A stretch of 64,000 bases of DNA from Streptomyces xantholiticus. Its GTDB lineage: Bacteria > Actinomycetota > Actinomycetes > Streptomycetales > Streptomycetaceae. Where the stretch lies: NCBI RefSeq assembly GCF_014651015.1, contig NZ_BMWB01000029.1:1-64000 (forward strand), in the 5' to 3' direction. How positions within the stretch are numbered: position 1 is the first letter of the stretch; every line of letters begins with the position of its first letter. A model generated the notes under the pieces. That model was given only the letters and a program-made list of their open reading frames with translations. It was not told the origin of the DNA and made no database searches. The position numbers and the translations under genes were made by a program. This document shows positions 44,626-53,600 of the stretch, one piece after another.

Positions 44626-44904
44626 GTGAGAAGCGAGAACACCCCCTTCGAGGGCGGCCCCCTCGACGGCCGCGTGCTGCCCGTCCTGGTCGGCCCCACC
44701 GGTCACCCCCCGAAGTGGTACAAGGTCCCCGTCCCGAACGACGACGGCACCCCACCCACGGTCCACGCCTACCGCCGCGTCCCCTCCGGCTACACCAGGA
44801 GACTCGGCCTTCAGCGCGGCTGGAAGTACGAGTACGCCCCCGGCGGCGTCGAGCGCCGCGAGCTGAAATGGCCCTGGTCCAAGCCGGGCGGCGGCGCGGC
44901 CTAG
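44626..44904 (+). CDS. Small conserved hypothetical protein
   Basis: A 92-residue soluble basic protein: ENTPFEGGPLDGRVLPVLVG, then KWYKVPVPNDDGTPPTVHAY and GWKYEYAPGGVERRELKWPW. It starts at a GTG ten bases after the TetR stop. The frame has strong third-position GC bias and looks real. Similar short proteins occur in Streptomyces, but I know no function. Confidence 0.6.
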   Translation: MRSENTPFEGGPLDGRVLPVLVGPTGHPPKWYKVPVPNDDGTPPTVHAYRRVPSGYTRRLGLQRGWKYEYAPGGVERRELKWPWSKPGGGAA

Positions 44905-45091
44905 CCGCGGTAGGCGAGGAGGCGCCGCGGACGGGCCGGCCTCGCGCCGGCACGGCCCGCCTTCCGGGCTCCTTCTGCCCAGCCTTCGGCGCGGATCGCT
45001 TCGCGCTGCGGCGGGCGACCGAACACCCGGCCGCGCGCCGAACCGGCCCGCCGGGTATCCCCCCTGTGACACGGCCCCTCCACGAGCCGGT

Positions 45092-45132
45092 CCCCGGCCG
45101 GGCCGGAGGCGGTACCTCCGGCCCGGCCGGGG
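45092..45132. terminator. Very strong hairpin
   Basis: A perfect 18-base stem (arms 45092-45109 and 45115-45132) with a 5-base loop. It lies between the small gene ending at 44904 and the convergent HNH gene, so it probably terminates both. The rest of 44905-45189 shows no gene. Confidence 0.8.
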
Positions 45133-45189
45133 GCAAGCGGACGCGCAAGGCTCTCCTCCCTCCGAGCCACATAGGAGGGGAACGGCGCT

Positions 45190-45588
45190 TTACCTGAGCG
45201 CCTCTTCGTGTAGCTGCTTTGCTGTTACTGCGAGGAGGCGGCGGAGCTTGTCCCGGTTCTCGCCGTAGGTCTTCAGTGCGTGGCAGTTCGGGCAAAGGGC
45301 GATCATGTTCCATGGAACATCGGGCCCACCCTTGGTCAGGTCACGTACGTGGTCAACCTGCAGGATTGGCAGGCCCGCGGTGGTTCGTTCTTTGGGGTGC
45401 CCCTCGCACTTAGGGCTCTCGCAACCCCCCTTGCTTCGCGTTATGACGGCCGCTCTTGCGGTGGGATCCCGAAGCAAATCGGGCGCATAGGGGGTCTGCT
45501 CAGGATAGCCCACTGACCTGCGGCGGGAGTTCGTGAGCGTCCGTGGGCGTCCGCGTGAGTGCGCCCTCGTTGTCACGCAGTTAGACAC
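45190..45588 (-). CDS. HNH endonuclease, possibly N-terminally truncated
   Basis: A 132-residue protein carrying CESPKCEGHPKE, ILQVDHVRDLTKGG and MIALCPNCHALKTYG, a complete HNH nuclease domain with its CxxC zinc sites. In related proteins this domain closes a chain of 250-350 residues. Here only about 45 residues of unclear sequence precede it, so the front may have been lost when IS sequence arrived. It borders an IS5 fragment and lies in a decayed patch. Confidence 0.7.
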   Translation of the reverse strand: MSNCVTTRAHSRGRPRTLTNSRRRSVGYPEQTPYAPDLLRDPTARAAVITRSKGGCESPKCEGHPKERTTAGLPILQVDHVRDLTKGGPDVPWNMIALCPNCHALKTYGENRDKLRRLLAVTAKQLHEEALR

Positions 45589-45632
45589 TCACCCTGAGAC
45601 GGCTATGAGCCCGAGATCACAAGGGATGACGG

Positions 45633-45957
45633 TTTAACTGATCGTTTCAGAATGAGGTTCGAAGGCGTCTCAAGCAGATGATGCTGCAGGCGAGTTGGAG
45701 CAGGCCGAGGTGGAGGTCGGCGCGTATCTCGTAGCGGATCCGAAGGCGTTTGAACTGGTGGAGCCAGGCGAAGGTTCGCTCGACGACCCAGCGGGTGCGG
45801 CCCAGGCCGGAGCCGTGCGCTGTGCCCTTGCGGGCGATCTTCGGGGTGATGCCGCGGGCCCGGAGGATGCGGCGGTACTTGTCGTAGCCGCGGTCGGCGA
45901 GCAGGCGGCCCGGCCGGTGCCTGGGCCGTCCGTGTACTCCACGGATGCGGGGAATCG
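45633..45957 (-). pseudogene. IS5-family transposase, C-terminal half (inverted)
   Basis: The minus strand encodes IPRIRGVHGRPRHRP, LLADRGYDKYRRILRARGIT, GLGRTRWVVERTFAWLHQFK and RLRIRYEIRADLHLGLLQLA, the DDE C-terminal half of IS5-type transposases. It ends next to the IS terminus TTTAACTGATCGTTTCAGAA at 45633. The frame breaks off exactly at a 48-base block that recurs inverted at 47397-47444, where the N-terminal half of the same transposase ends. The two pieces together make one nearly full-length gene. Confidence 0.85.
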
Positions 45958-45959
45958 CG

Positions 45960-46190
45960 AGGACGGGGCGGCCGTCGATGGTGATCACGGGTGGTGCTCC
46001 TCGGGGTGCGGGATGAGCGTCCAGCATCGCGCTCCGGCCTCGCGGAGCCGGACCACGGTGGCGACGTCGGCGAGGTGGGCGGTGGCGGCCCAGTCCCAGA
46101 AGCCGGGGTGCTGCTCCCGGCGGTTGACGCGAACGGGTCAGCAGCGTAGACCTTGATGGTCCTTTTCTCTTTGTCGCATGTGCTTGCCAT
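45960..46190 (-). pseudogene. Decayed unknown coding segment
   Basis: A minus-strand start MASTCDKEKRTIKVYAADPF runs on, after a frameshift, into a stretch VNRREQHPGFWDWAATAHLA and then DVATVVRLREAG and WTLIPHPEEHH. The composition is protein-like. I do not recognise the family. It adjoins the IS5 fragment and has no intact frame. Confidence 0.3.
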
Positions 46191-46277
46191 GGCGTAGATT
46201 GCGGACGATCAACCGTGATCACCTAGTGCCCGGTTTCCGTGAAGCGGGCGCTTCACGTGGAGAATTGAGAAGGTGTC

Positions 46278-46745
46278 ATGTCTGGTATCACGCGACGCAA
46301 GGTTGCCACTGTCGGGGCGCTCATGGTGAGCGCCCTCGCCCTGAGCGCCGCTCCCGCCTCGGCCGCTCCGAACTGGCAGCCGTGGTCTGCGCCCTCGGAT
46401 TACCAGTGCGGCCCCACCACGGCGCACAAGTACTCGGTCAACATCAAGATGCAGACGTGCATCATCCGTAACCCCAGCAATAACACGTTTCAGGGCGTGG
46501 CCATCGTGGTGAACAACGCCCCGACCACCGTGTACCTGGAGGCTGTGGTCTTCCAGAAGAATGGAACCACAATCCTGCGGAATGACACCTGCACCAACAA
46601 GCCGATCCCCGCGAACACGCGAGTCGCCTGCTACGGGGACACCATATCCAACCCCAGCACTTTCCCTAAAGCGGACAGCTACATCACCCTGAACACGAAA
46701 TACGGCTACTTCACGGAGGAGGCCGTCTACATCACCGCCCCGTAA
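46278..46745 (+). CDS. Small secreted protein with four cysteines
   Basis: A 155-residue exported protein. A signal peptide (TRRKVATVGALMVSALALSA) ends near APASAAPN, and the mature part of about 125 residues has four Cys (QCG, TCII, DTCT, ACYG), suited to two disulphides. Beta-rich segments VAIVVNNAPTTVYLEAVVF and SYITLNTKYGYF suggest a small sandwich fold. GAGAAGG precedes the ATG. No family is recognised. It is the only intact gene between two inverted IS5 halves, and its codon use is less GC-extreme than that of its neighbours, so it may have been acquired. Confidence 0.75.
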   Translation: MSGITRRKVATVGALMVSALALSAAPASAAPNWQPWSAPSDYQCGPTTAHKYSVNIKMQTCIIRNPSNNTFQGVAIVVNNAPTTVYLEAVVFQKNGTTILRNDTCTNKPIPANTRVACYGDTISNPSTFPKADSYITLNTKYGYFTEEAVYITAP

Positions 46746-46756
46746 CCACGACGCGC

Positions 46757-46803
46757 ACGCTTCTGCCCGCCGTCCCCGAGGCTGGGATGGCGGGCAGAAG
46801 CGT
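46757..46803 (+). terminator. Terminator of the secreted-protein gene
   Basis: A perfect 15-base stem (ACGCTTCTGCCCGCC with GGCGGGCAGAAGCGT) and a 17-base loop, 11 bases after the stop. Confidence 0.85.
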
Positions 46804-46834
46804 CCTGCCGCCTGTCAGACGCTCGTTCGCGCCC

Positions 46835-47444
46835 TTTAACTGATCGTTTCAGAATGAAGTTCGTTGTCGCGCTTGGCAGTTGGGTGTTGCGTCGGCAAGA
46901 TCTGTTGGGTGTCTGCTGATCTTGTGCCTGATGACCTGTGGGAACGTGTGGCTCCGCTCCTGCCTGCTCATCCGCCGCGGCGGCATCGGTATCCCGGGCG
47001 GTTGCCGGCGGATGACCGCACTGCGCTGCGGGGCATCGTTTACGTGCCGTGCAAGAGCGTGAGCTGGCGGGATGTTCCGGCTGAGCAGGTCGGCTGCAGT
47101 GGTGTGACGGCCTGGCGGCGTCTGCGGGGCTGGACCGAGGCCGGTGTCTGGCCGCAGCTGCACGAGGTGCTGCTGGCCGAGCTGCGGTCCGCGGGCCTGC
47201 TGGACATGAGCGACGCGGCAGTCGACGGCTCGCATGTCAGGGCCCTCAAAGGCTCACACCGGACCTTCGCCGGTCGACCGCGCGCGTCTGGGCAGCAAGC
47301 ACCACCTGATCACCGACCGGCACGGAACCCCACTCGCCGTCTCGCTGACCAGCGGAAACCGTCACGACATCACCCAGCTGACGCCGCTGCTGGACACGAT
47401 TCCCCGCATCCGTGGAGTACACGGACGGCCCAGGCACCGGCCGG
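46835..47444 (+). pseudogene. IS5-family transposase, N-terminal half, frameshifted
   Basis: Starting at the GTG at 46909 the frame reads VSADLVPDDLWERVAPLLPA, ALRGIVYVPCKSVSWRDVPA and GCSGVTAWRRLRGWTEAGVW, then LDMSDAAVDGSHVRALKG. A frameshift near 47250 leads to HTGPSPVDRARLGSKHHLIT and SGNRHDITQLTPLL, then IPRIRGVHGRPRHRP, where it stops matching. It is the missing front of the inverted fragment at 45633. The frameshift makes the gene dead even if re-joined, unless it is programmed as in some IS5 groups. Confidence 0.85.
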
Positions 47445-47599
47445 CCGCACGGGTGCCGGCCTTCCAATCCGCGCTCCCCGTCGTTACACCCCGCCCGCCG
47501 CCCCCCGCGGACTCCTCGTGCCCTGACACAGCCTGGGGCTGCCCTGCGCCCGTAACGGCGAACCCGGAACGTGTGGGCACACCACCCACTCGGCACAGC

Positions 47600-47741
47600 T
47601 ACCTGTCGGCACCCGAACCCATTGGCCGCGGAGTGCTTCCTCTCAGCGGTCACCGAGTACGCGGCGCAAGAGAACGTGTCGCGGTACAAGCTGGAGCAGG
47701 CTGCGAAGAAGGCTGCTCGGCACCCTGAGAAGGAGTGCTGA
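47600..47741 (+). pseudogene. Possible C-terminal gene fragment
   Basis: One frame ends NPLAAECFLSAVTEYAAQEN, VSRYKLEQAAKKAARHPEKE, then C and a stop. It looks like a helical protein terminus, but no start or upstream domain is visible and I do not recognise it. It follows the IS5 half and some unassigned sequence (47445-47600). Confidence 0.25.
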
Positions 47742-47849
47742 GCGCTACTCCTCCGGGGACGACTCGGGCCGTCCCTGGGCCGTAAAAGGGATGCCGATGG
47801 TCACCACCAGCCACCAACAGCACCCCTTCGACAGCAGGTCAGCGGCTTG

Positions 47850-49085
47850 TCAGGCGCCGGAGACGGACGCCAGGTAGGCGCCGGTCTTCTCCGGGTCGTA
47901 GAAGAAGTTCTCGAAGTCCGACGGGTCGTTGAAGCCGTTGGCGAACCTGTCCGCGACCGGCTGGAGCTGACCGGCCGCGCCGATCAGGTTGAGGACGTGC
48001 TCCGGGGGCACACCGAGCATCGCGTTGGTCCACTTGGTGACGTGCTGCGCCGTCTCCCAGTACCGGTCGAACGTGCCCTGCATCCACTGCTCGTCGAACG
48101 GCTTGTCGCCGTGCTCGGTGATGGAGGCGAGGTAGGAGGCCGCGCACTTGGAGGCCGAGTTGGAGCCCTGGCCGGTGATGGGGTCGTTGGCGACGACCAC
48201 GTCCGCGACGCCGAGGACCAGCCCGCCGCCGGGCAGCCGGCCGATCGGGTTGCGGACGGTGGGGGCGTAACGGCCCGCGAGCGTGCCGCCCGCGTCGGTC
48301 AGTTCGACCTTGGTGGCCCGCGCGTACTCCCAGGGCGTGAACTTCTCCATCAGCTCCAACGTCAGGGAAAGGTGCTCCGCCGGGTCCTTGACGCCCTGGA
48401 AGGCGTCGAGCGGACCGCCGGGGACGCCCTCCCAGAAGAGGATGTCCGCTCGGCCGGACGTGGTGAACGTCGGCATGACGAACAGCTCGCCGACGCCCGG
48501 CACCAGGTTGCAGCGCACCGCGTCGAAGTCGGGGTGCTCGGGGCGCGGGCCGAGGCCGTGGACGTACGCGACTGCGAGCGCGCGCTGCGGCTCCGTGTAC
48601 GGGGAGCGTGACGCGTCCCGGCCGAACATCGAGACCAGCTCGCCCTTGCCGGCCGACACCAGCACGAGGTCGTAGGTGCGGGAGAAGTAGTCCAGGTCGG
48701 AGACGGCCGCCCCGTGGATGACGAGCTGTCCGCCACGCTGGACGAAGGCCTCCATCCAGCCGGCCATCTTCACGCGCTGGTCGACGGACTGCGCGTAGCC
48801 GTCGAGCTTGCCGACCCAGTCGACGGCACGGCTCGAGTCCGGAGCGGCGACGGAGACGCCGAGGCCCTCGATCCTGGGGGCCTGGGACTCCCAGAAGTTG
48901 ATGCCCAGGTCGCGCTCGTGCTGCAGCGCGGTGTGGAACATGCACTGGGTGGACATGACCCGGCCGGCCCGGATCTCGTCGGCCGTGCGGTTGGACATCA
49001 GGGTGACCTCGTAGCCCTTCGACTGGAGGCCGAGAGCTAGCTGGAGGCCGGACTGACCTGCTCCGACTATGAGTATCTTCCGCAT
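47850..49085 (-). CDS. FAD-dependent monooxygenase, StyA-like
   Basis: A 411-residue flavoprotein. KILIVGAGQSGLQLALGLQS at the N-terminus is the Rossmann motif. TADEIRAGRVMSTQCMFHTA and the C-terminal GLVLGVADVVVANDPITGQG with SNSASKCAASY match the styrene/indole monooxygenase oxygenase component. A flavin reductase partner (StyB) is needed, but none is encoded nearby. It lies 65 bases downstream of the conservon in the same direction and may be transcribed with it, as conservons often carry a metabolic enzyme at the end. Confidence 0.88.
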   Translation of the reverse strand: MRKILIVGAGQSGLQLALGLQSKGYEVTLMSNRTADEIRAGRVMSTQCMFHTALQHERDLGINFWESQAPRIEGLGVSVAAPDSSRAVDWVGKLDGYAQSVDQRVKMAGWMEAFVQRGGQLVIHGAAVSDLDYFSRTYDLVLVSAGKGELVSMFGRDASRSPYTEPQRALAVAYVHGLGPRPEHPDFDAVRCNLVPGVGELFVMPTFTTSGRADILFWEGVPGGPLDAFQGVKDPAEHLSLTLELMEKFTPWEYARATKVELTDAGGTLAGRYAPTVRNPIGRLPGGGLVLGVADVVVANDPITGQGSNSASKCAASYLASITEHGDKPFDEQWMQGTFDRYWETAQHVTKWTNAMLGVPPEHVLNLIGAAGQLQPVADRFANGFNDPSDFENFFYDPEKTGAYLASVSGA

Positions 49086-49150
49086 GGCGGGGGTTCTCCG
49101 TGGTTCTGCGTCGCGGTTCGGGGCGCGATCGGGGTTGCGTGTTCGGGAGG

Positions 49151-49798
49151 CTATTCGGGGGTGGCTTCGAGGGCGTGGGCGACCAGCGCCAGCAGCGACT
49201 CGATCACCGTGATCCGGTTACGGGCGTCCATGATCACGACCGGCACGTGCGGCGGGACCGTCAGGGCCTCCCGTACGTCCTCCGCCTCGTAAGCGGTCGA
49301 CCCCTCGAAGTGGTTGACGGCGACGACGTACGGCAGTCCGCAGCTCTCGAAATAGTCGAGCGCCGGGAAGCAGTCCGGCAGCCGCCGGGTGTCGGCGAGC
49401 ACTATCGCGCCGATCGCCCCCCGCACCAGGTCGTCCCACATGAACCAGAACCGCTGCTGGCCGGGCGTACCGAAGACGTACAGCACCAGGTCGTCGTCGA
49501 GCGTGATCCGGCCGAAGTCCATCGCCACGGTCGTGGTGACCTTGTCGGGCGTGGCGGCGAGGTCGTCGGTGTCCTCGCTCGCGCTGGTCATCAGCGCCTC
49601 TGTCTGCAGCGGCGTGATCTCGGAGACGGAGCCGACGAACGTCGTCTTGCCGACGCCGAAACCGCCCGCGACGACGATCTTCGTCGCGATGGGGGCGCGG
49701 GTGGTGTCCAACTGCCAGGGCTGCAGCGCCTCTTCGGGTTCGGTCCCGGGGCCGGCCTGGGGGCGGACGAGGAGCGTGTCAGAGGCGGCGGAGTCCAC
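49151..49798 (-). CDS. Conservon GTPase (CvnD-type)
   Basis: A 215-residue small GTP-binding protein. The P-loop is VVAGGFGVGKTTFVGSVSEI, with the switch region VLYVFGTPGQQRFWFMWDDL and the base-recognition segment VVAVNHFEG. It is the fourth gene of the conservon and acts with the sensor kinase at the membrane in a G-protein-like module. Its start overlaps the DUF742 gene by 20 bases. The N-terminal 35 residues are a variable extension. Confidence 0.92.
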   Translation of the reverse strand: MDSAASDTLLVRPQAGPGTEPEEALQPWQLDTTRAPIATKIVVAGGFGVGKTTFVGSVSEITPLQTEALMTSASEDTDDLAATPDKVTTTVAMDFGRITLDDDLVLYVFGTPGQQRFWFMWDDLVRGAIGAIVLADTRRLPDCFPALDYFESCGLPYVVAVNHFEGSTAYEAEDVREALTVPPHVPVVIMDARNRITVIESLLALVAHALEATPE

Positions 49799-50177
49799 TC
49801 AACACCCTTTCGAGCAGTGCGCGGTCGGGCTGGCCGGCGCCGTGACCGGTCCCGTATACGCGGATCTTTCCCTGGTCCGCCAGGTCGCTGAGCAGCACCC
49901 GCACGACACCGAGCGGCATCTTGAGCAGCGCCGAGATCTCGGCGACGGTACGCATCCGGCGGCACAGTTCGACGATCGCCCGCAGCTCGGGCATGACGCG
50001 CGAGACGAGGTTGCCGCCCGGCAGCTCCCGGCGCTCCGGCGGCGCTTCCAGCGCTGCGACGAACGTCTCGACGAGCAGCACGTGCCCGAAGCGGGTGCGG
50101 CCGCCGGTGAGGGAGTACGGACGGACCCGGGCGGGGCGTTTGCCGTCGCCGCGCAGGGGCAGCTTGGGGGCGGACAT
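49779..50177 (-). CDS. Conservon DUF742 protein (CvnC-type)
   Basis: A 132-residue protein with RVRPYSLTGGRTRFGHVLLV near the start and ELCRRMRTVAEISALLKMPL then GVVRVLLSDLADQGKIRVYG, the winged-helix-like DUF742 signature. It is the third conservon gene. Its ATG overlaps the stop of the roadblock gene, and its end overlaps the GTPase gene. It is likely to bridge the kinase and the GTPase. Confidence 0.93.
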   Translation of the reverse strand: MSAPKLPLRGDGKRPARVRPYSLTGGRTRFGHVLLVETFVAALEAPPERRELPGGNLVSRVMPELRAIVELCRRMRTVAEISALLKMPLGVVRVLLSDLADQGKIRVYGTGHGAGQPDRALLERVLSGLRRL

Positions 50178-50653
50178 CACAGACCACTCTCCATCGATTT
50201 GCGCAGTTCGCTGCGGACTTCGGGGGTGAGTACGTGTCCGGCACGGCCCACGAAGAGGGCCATGTGGTAGGCGACGACGCTCATGTCGCAGTCGGGCGTG
50301 GCATGCACGCCGAGCAGGGAGCCGTCACTGATGGACATGACGAAGAGGCTGCCCTCCTCCATGGCGACCATGGTCTGCTTGACGCCTCCGCCGTTCATCA
50401 GGCCCGCGGCGCCGATCGTGAGGCTGCCGATACCGGAAACGATCGTGGCGAGGTCCGCGCTGGAGCCCCTCGGGCCGTCGCGGTGGGCGGCCGGGGCCGC
50501 GCTCCGGCCGGGGTCGGAGGAGAGCAGCAGCAGACCGTCGGAAGAGACGACGGCGACGGAGTGGACGCCTGGCACCTCCTCCACCAGATTGCCCAGCAAC
50601 CATTGAAGGTTGCGAGCCTCGCTGCTCAGCCCGAATGTGCCGGTCGCAGTCAA
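50177..50653 (-). CDS. Conservon roadblock/LC7 protein (CvnB-type)
   Basis: A 158-residue protein with NLQWLLGNLVEEVPGVHSVA, VVSSDGLLLLSSD and GSLFVMSISDGSLLGVHATP, the roadblock/LC7 fold that acts as a GTPase-activating partner for CvnD-type proteins. It overlaps both neighbours by a few bases, so the operon is tightly coupled. Confidence 0.93.
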   Translation of the reverse strand: MTATGTFGLSSEARNLQWLLGNLVEEVPGVHSVAVVSSDGLLLLSSDPGRSAAPAAHRDGPRGSSADLATIVSGIGSLTIGAAGLMNGGGVKQTMVAMEEGSLFVMSISDGSLLGVHATPDCDMSVVAYHMALFVGRAGHVLTPEVRSELRKSMESGL

Positions 50654-53600
50654 CTGCGTGCCTCCTCGACTGTGTCCCCCGTCTCCGCTTCGGTGTGTGC
50701 GTTCTCGGCCTTCTCGGCGCTCTCCGATCTCTGAGCGATCTCCGCCTCGGCGTCCCGGCGGCCGTCCTTCGCGCCTTGGTGGAAGCCACCGAGCCGGCGG
50801 CGCAGGGCCTCGGCGTCGACGCTCCCGGTACGCCCGCTCGGGGCGGTGGCGGGCGTGAGCGACTTCGGGGTCCGCTTGGGCAGGCCCTTGTCGGTGACCC
50901 GGTCCCAGACGGCGGGTTCCTCCGGCTCCTCCTCGGGCGCCTGCGGCTGCGGAAGCCGCATCGCGAACGTCACCTGGTCGACGCCGGCCTTCGCCGGATC
51001 GCCGTCGGCCGTCCGCTCGTGCGTGTCCGGCTTTGCCGCAGCGGCGATGGCCCGCTCGGCGGCCTTGACGAACGGGTCCGGCTCGGGCTCGTGCGCGAAG
51101 CCCGGCACCGGGGCGGCTTCCGCCACGTCCCCACCGGGCTCCGACGCGATGGCCTCTTCGGGTGCCGTTCGGGAAGCCGTGCCCGCGTCTTCGTGGCCGA
51201 CCTGGTCCGCGGTCGGAACGACGGCCCGGCCCTCCGCGAAGGCCGGATCACCGGCCACGGCCTCGCCGGCGGGCACGTCCGTGCCGGGTGACGCCGCCGC
51301 GTGGGCGAACGGACCGTCGGCGGCGGCCGGGTCCGTCGGCTCGGCGGGGTCCGTGCCCACCGTCAGGCCCGGCACGTCGACGCCGGCGTCCTCGGACGCC
51401 GGGACGGCGGGGACCGCCTCGTAGGCGTCCGGGTCGGCGTCCGAGGCCGGGGCCGGGTCGTGGCCGATGGACGCGCCCGGGGCCGGGCCGCCGGCCAGGT
51501 CCGGGCCGCCGGCAACGCTCTCGTGGTCGGCCTGGGCAGGGTCGACGGCGACGTCCTTGTGGTCCGCCGGGTCGAGGGCCGCCGGGTCCTCAGCGAGGCC
51601 CGGGGCGACGGCAGCGTCCTCGGGACCGACCCGGTCCGGGCCACCGGCCGGGGCCACGGAAACGTCGACGTCGGCCGCCTCCGAGACGCCGGCGCGGTCC
51701 TCCGCGGACGTCGGGACGGCCGGGGCCGCCTCGTGGGCGTCCGGGTCCGCCTGGGAGGCCGGGTCCTGGCCGACGGTCAGGTCCGGGTCGCGTCCGAGGG
51801 ACACGTCCGGCTCCGGGCCGGCGGACGCGTGCGGGCCCGCGGGCGGCGGCGTGGTCGAACGGCGGGCGTTGGCGGGCAGGGCGTTGGAGTTGGCCTCTGC
51901 GACCGAGCCCGGCAGGTTCAGGGCCGGGGCCCCGCCCGCAACCGGGGCCTGGTGGCCGCCCGCCGCAGGCGGCCCGGTCGGCAGCAGTGCCCCCGGCACG
52001 ACGACCACCGCCGTGATCCCGCCCTGCTTGTGCTCGCGCAGCTGGATCCGTACGCCGAGGCGTGCCGCCAGCAGCCCGGCGACCCGCAGACCGAGGCCTT
52101 CGCCCTCGCGGCCCGCCGGGGGCTCGGCCTCGTACGACTCCGGGTCCTCGAGCCGCGCGTTGATCTCGGCGATACGGCCTGCGGTCATGCCGATACCCGC
52201 GTCCTGGACGGAGAGCATGACCTCTCCGCTCTCCAGCAGCCAGCCGGACAGCTCGACCTGGGCGTCCGGCGGCGAGAACGACGTGGCGTTCTCGAGGAGT
52301 TCGGCGACAAGGTGGCTGAGGTCGTCCGCGGCGAAGCCGGCGACCTGGGCGTGCGGCGGCAGGGACTGGATGACGACCCGCTCGTAGCGCTCGATCTCGC
52401 TGACCGCGGCGCGCAGCACGTCGACGAGCGGGACGGGCCCGACATGGCCGTGTCCGTGCTCGGTGCCTGCGAGCACCAGGAGGTTCTCGCTGTGCCTGCG
52501 CATGACGGTGGCCATGTGGTCGAGCTTGAAGAGCGTGGCGAGGCGCTCCGGGTCCTGCTCGCGCTCCTCCAGCTTCTCGATGACGCCGAGCTGCCGCTCG
52601 ACGAGGCCGAGGGTGCGCAGCGACAGGTTGACGAACGTGTGGTGGACCGTGTGGCGCAGCCGGTCGAGTTCGGTGCCGATCTCCTCGGTGCGCTGTCGCA
52701 GCTCGGCGCGTGCCGCGGCGAGTTCGGCCTCGAGCGCCTCCCGGGTACCGATGAGGTCGCCCCGCTCGCCTTCCAGCCGGCCGGCCCGCGTGCCGAGGTC
52801 GCGGAGCTTGCCGTGCAGGTCGTTGAGGGACCGTACGACCTGGGCGAACTCGTCGTTGCGGCCGGTGAAGCGGACCGGTTCCTCGGCCTGCGGGTCGGGC
52901 GCGTCAGCGAGCCGGGCCGCGCCGATGCGCAGGACGGCGAGCGGGCGGGTGAGCGTACGGGAGACGGCGGCGAGCACGCCGACGGTGACCACGACCAGCC
53001 CGCCGAGGAGTGCGATACGGATCTCGAGCGCGGTGAGGTCGTCGTCGCGCAGCTGCTCGAACCGCGCGGTGCGTTCTGTGGCGAGGGACGACTCCGCGCC
53101 CCGCATCTGCTCGATACGGGCGGTGAGCGCGGCCTCCAGTTTCGCGGGGTCGGTGCCGCGTTCCGAGTCGGAGAGCTCGGGCCGGTCGGTGAGGCGGGCC
53201 AGATAGGTCTCGGCGGTCTTGACCTCGGGACCGGTGACGGTGGCGTCGACCTTGTCCCGGGCCGCCTTCCCGGCAGCCTGGTCGAAGTCGGCGAGGGCGG
53301 CGAGTTCACGCACCCGGGCCTGCTGCGCGGCGGCGGTGAGGGCGTTCCGGGCACGGGCGTCGGCGCCGGTGTCCTCGCCCGCGTTCTCCACGGGGAGGCC
53401 GGTGACCGGGTCGTAGCCGATCACCGGTTCCGGCTGCGGCACGGCGAGCGCAGCGAGCAGCAGCCCGCGGGCGGCGGAGGCCTGCTCCACGGCGAGGCCG
53501 AGCTCGGCGGGGGCCCTGGTGGCCTCCGCGGCGCGGGGTGGTGTCCGGTCGGCGAGTTCGCCCGCGAGCGCGTGCAGGGCGGAGATGACGGTGGTGTAGG

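Larger units (their letters stand above)
45633..46857. repeat. IS5 terminal sequence in direct orientation, two copies
   Basis: TTTAACTGATCGTTTCAGAA plus TGA occurs at 45633-45655 and again at 46835-46857, perfectly conserved over 23 bases. In a normal IS the two ends would face each other. Here they point the same way because one half of the element is inverted. Confidence 0.85.
45910..47444. repeat. 48-bp perfect inverted repeat at the split IS5 breakpoints
   Basis: Bases 45910-45957 are the exact reverse complement of 47397-47444 and encode the shared IPRIRGVHGRPRHRP segment. They mark the inner edges of the two IS5 halves. Confidence 0.85.

Noticed and set aside
46864..47526. Programmed frameshift producing an active IS5 transposase
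   Set aside because: The C-terminal half is missing in this orientation, so frameshifting could not yield a complete enzyme here.
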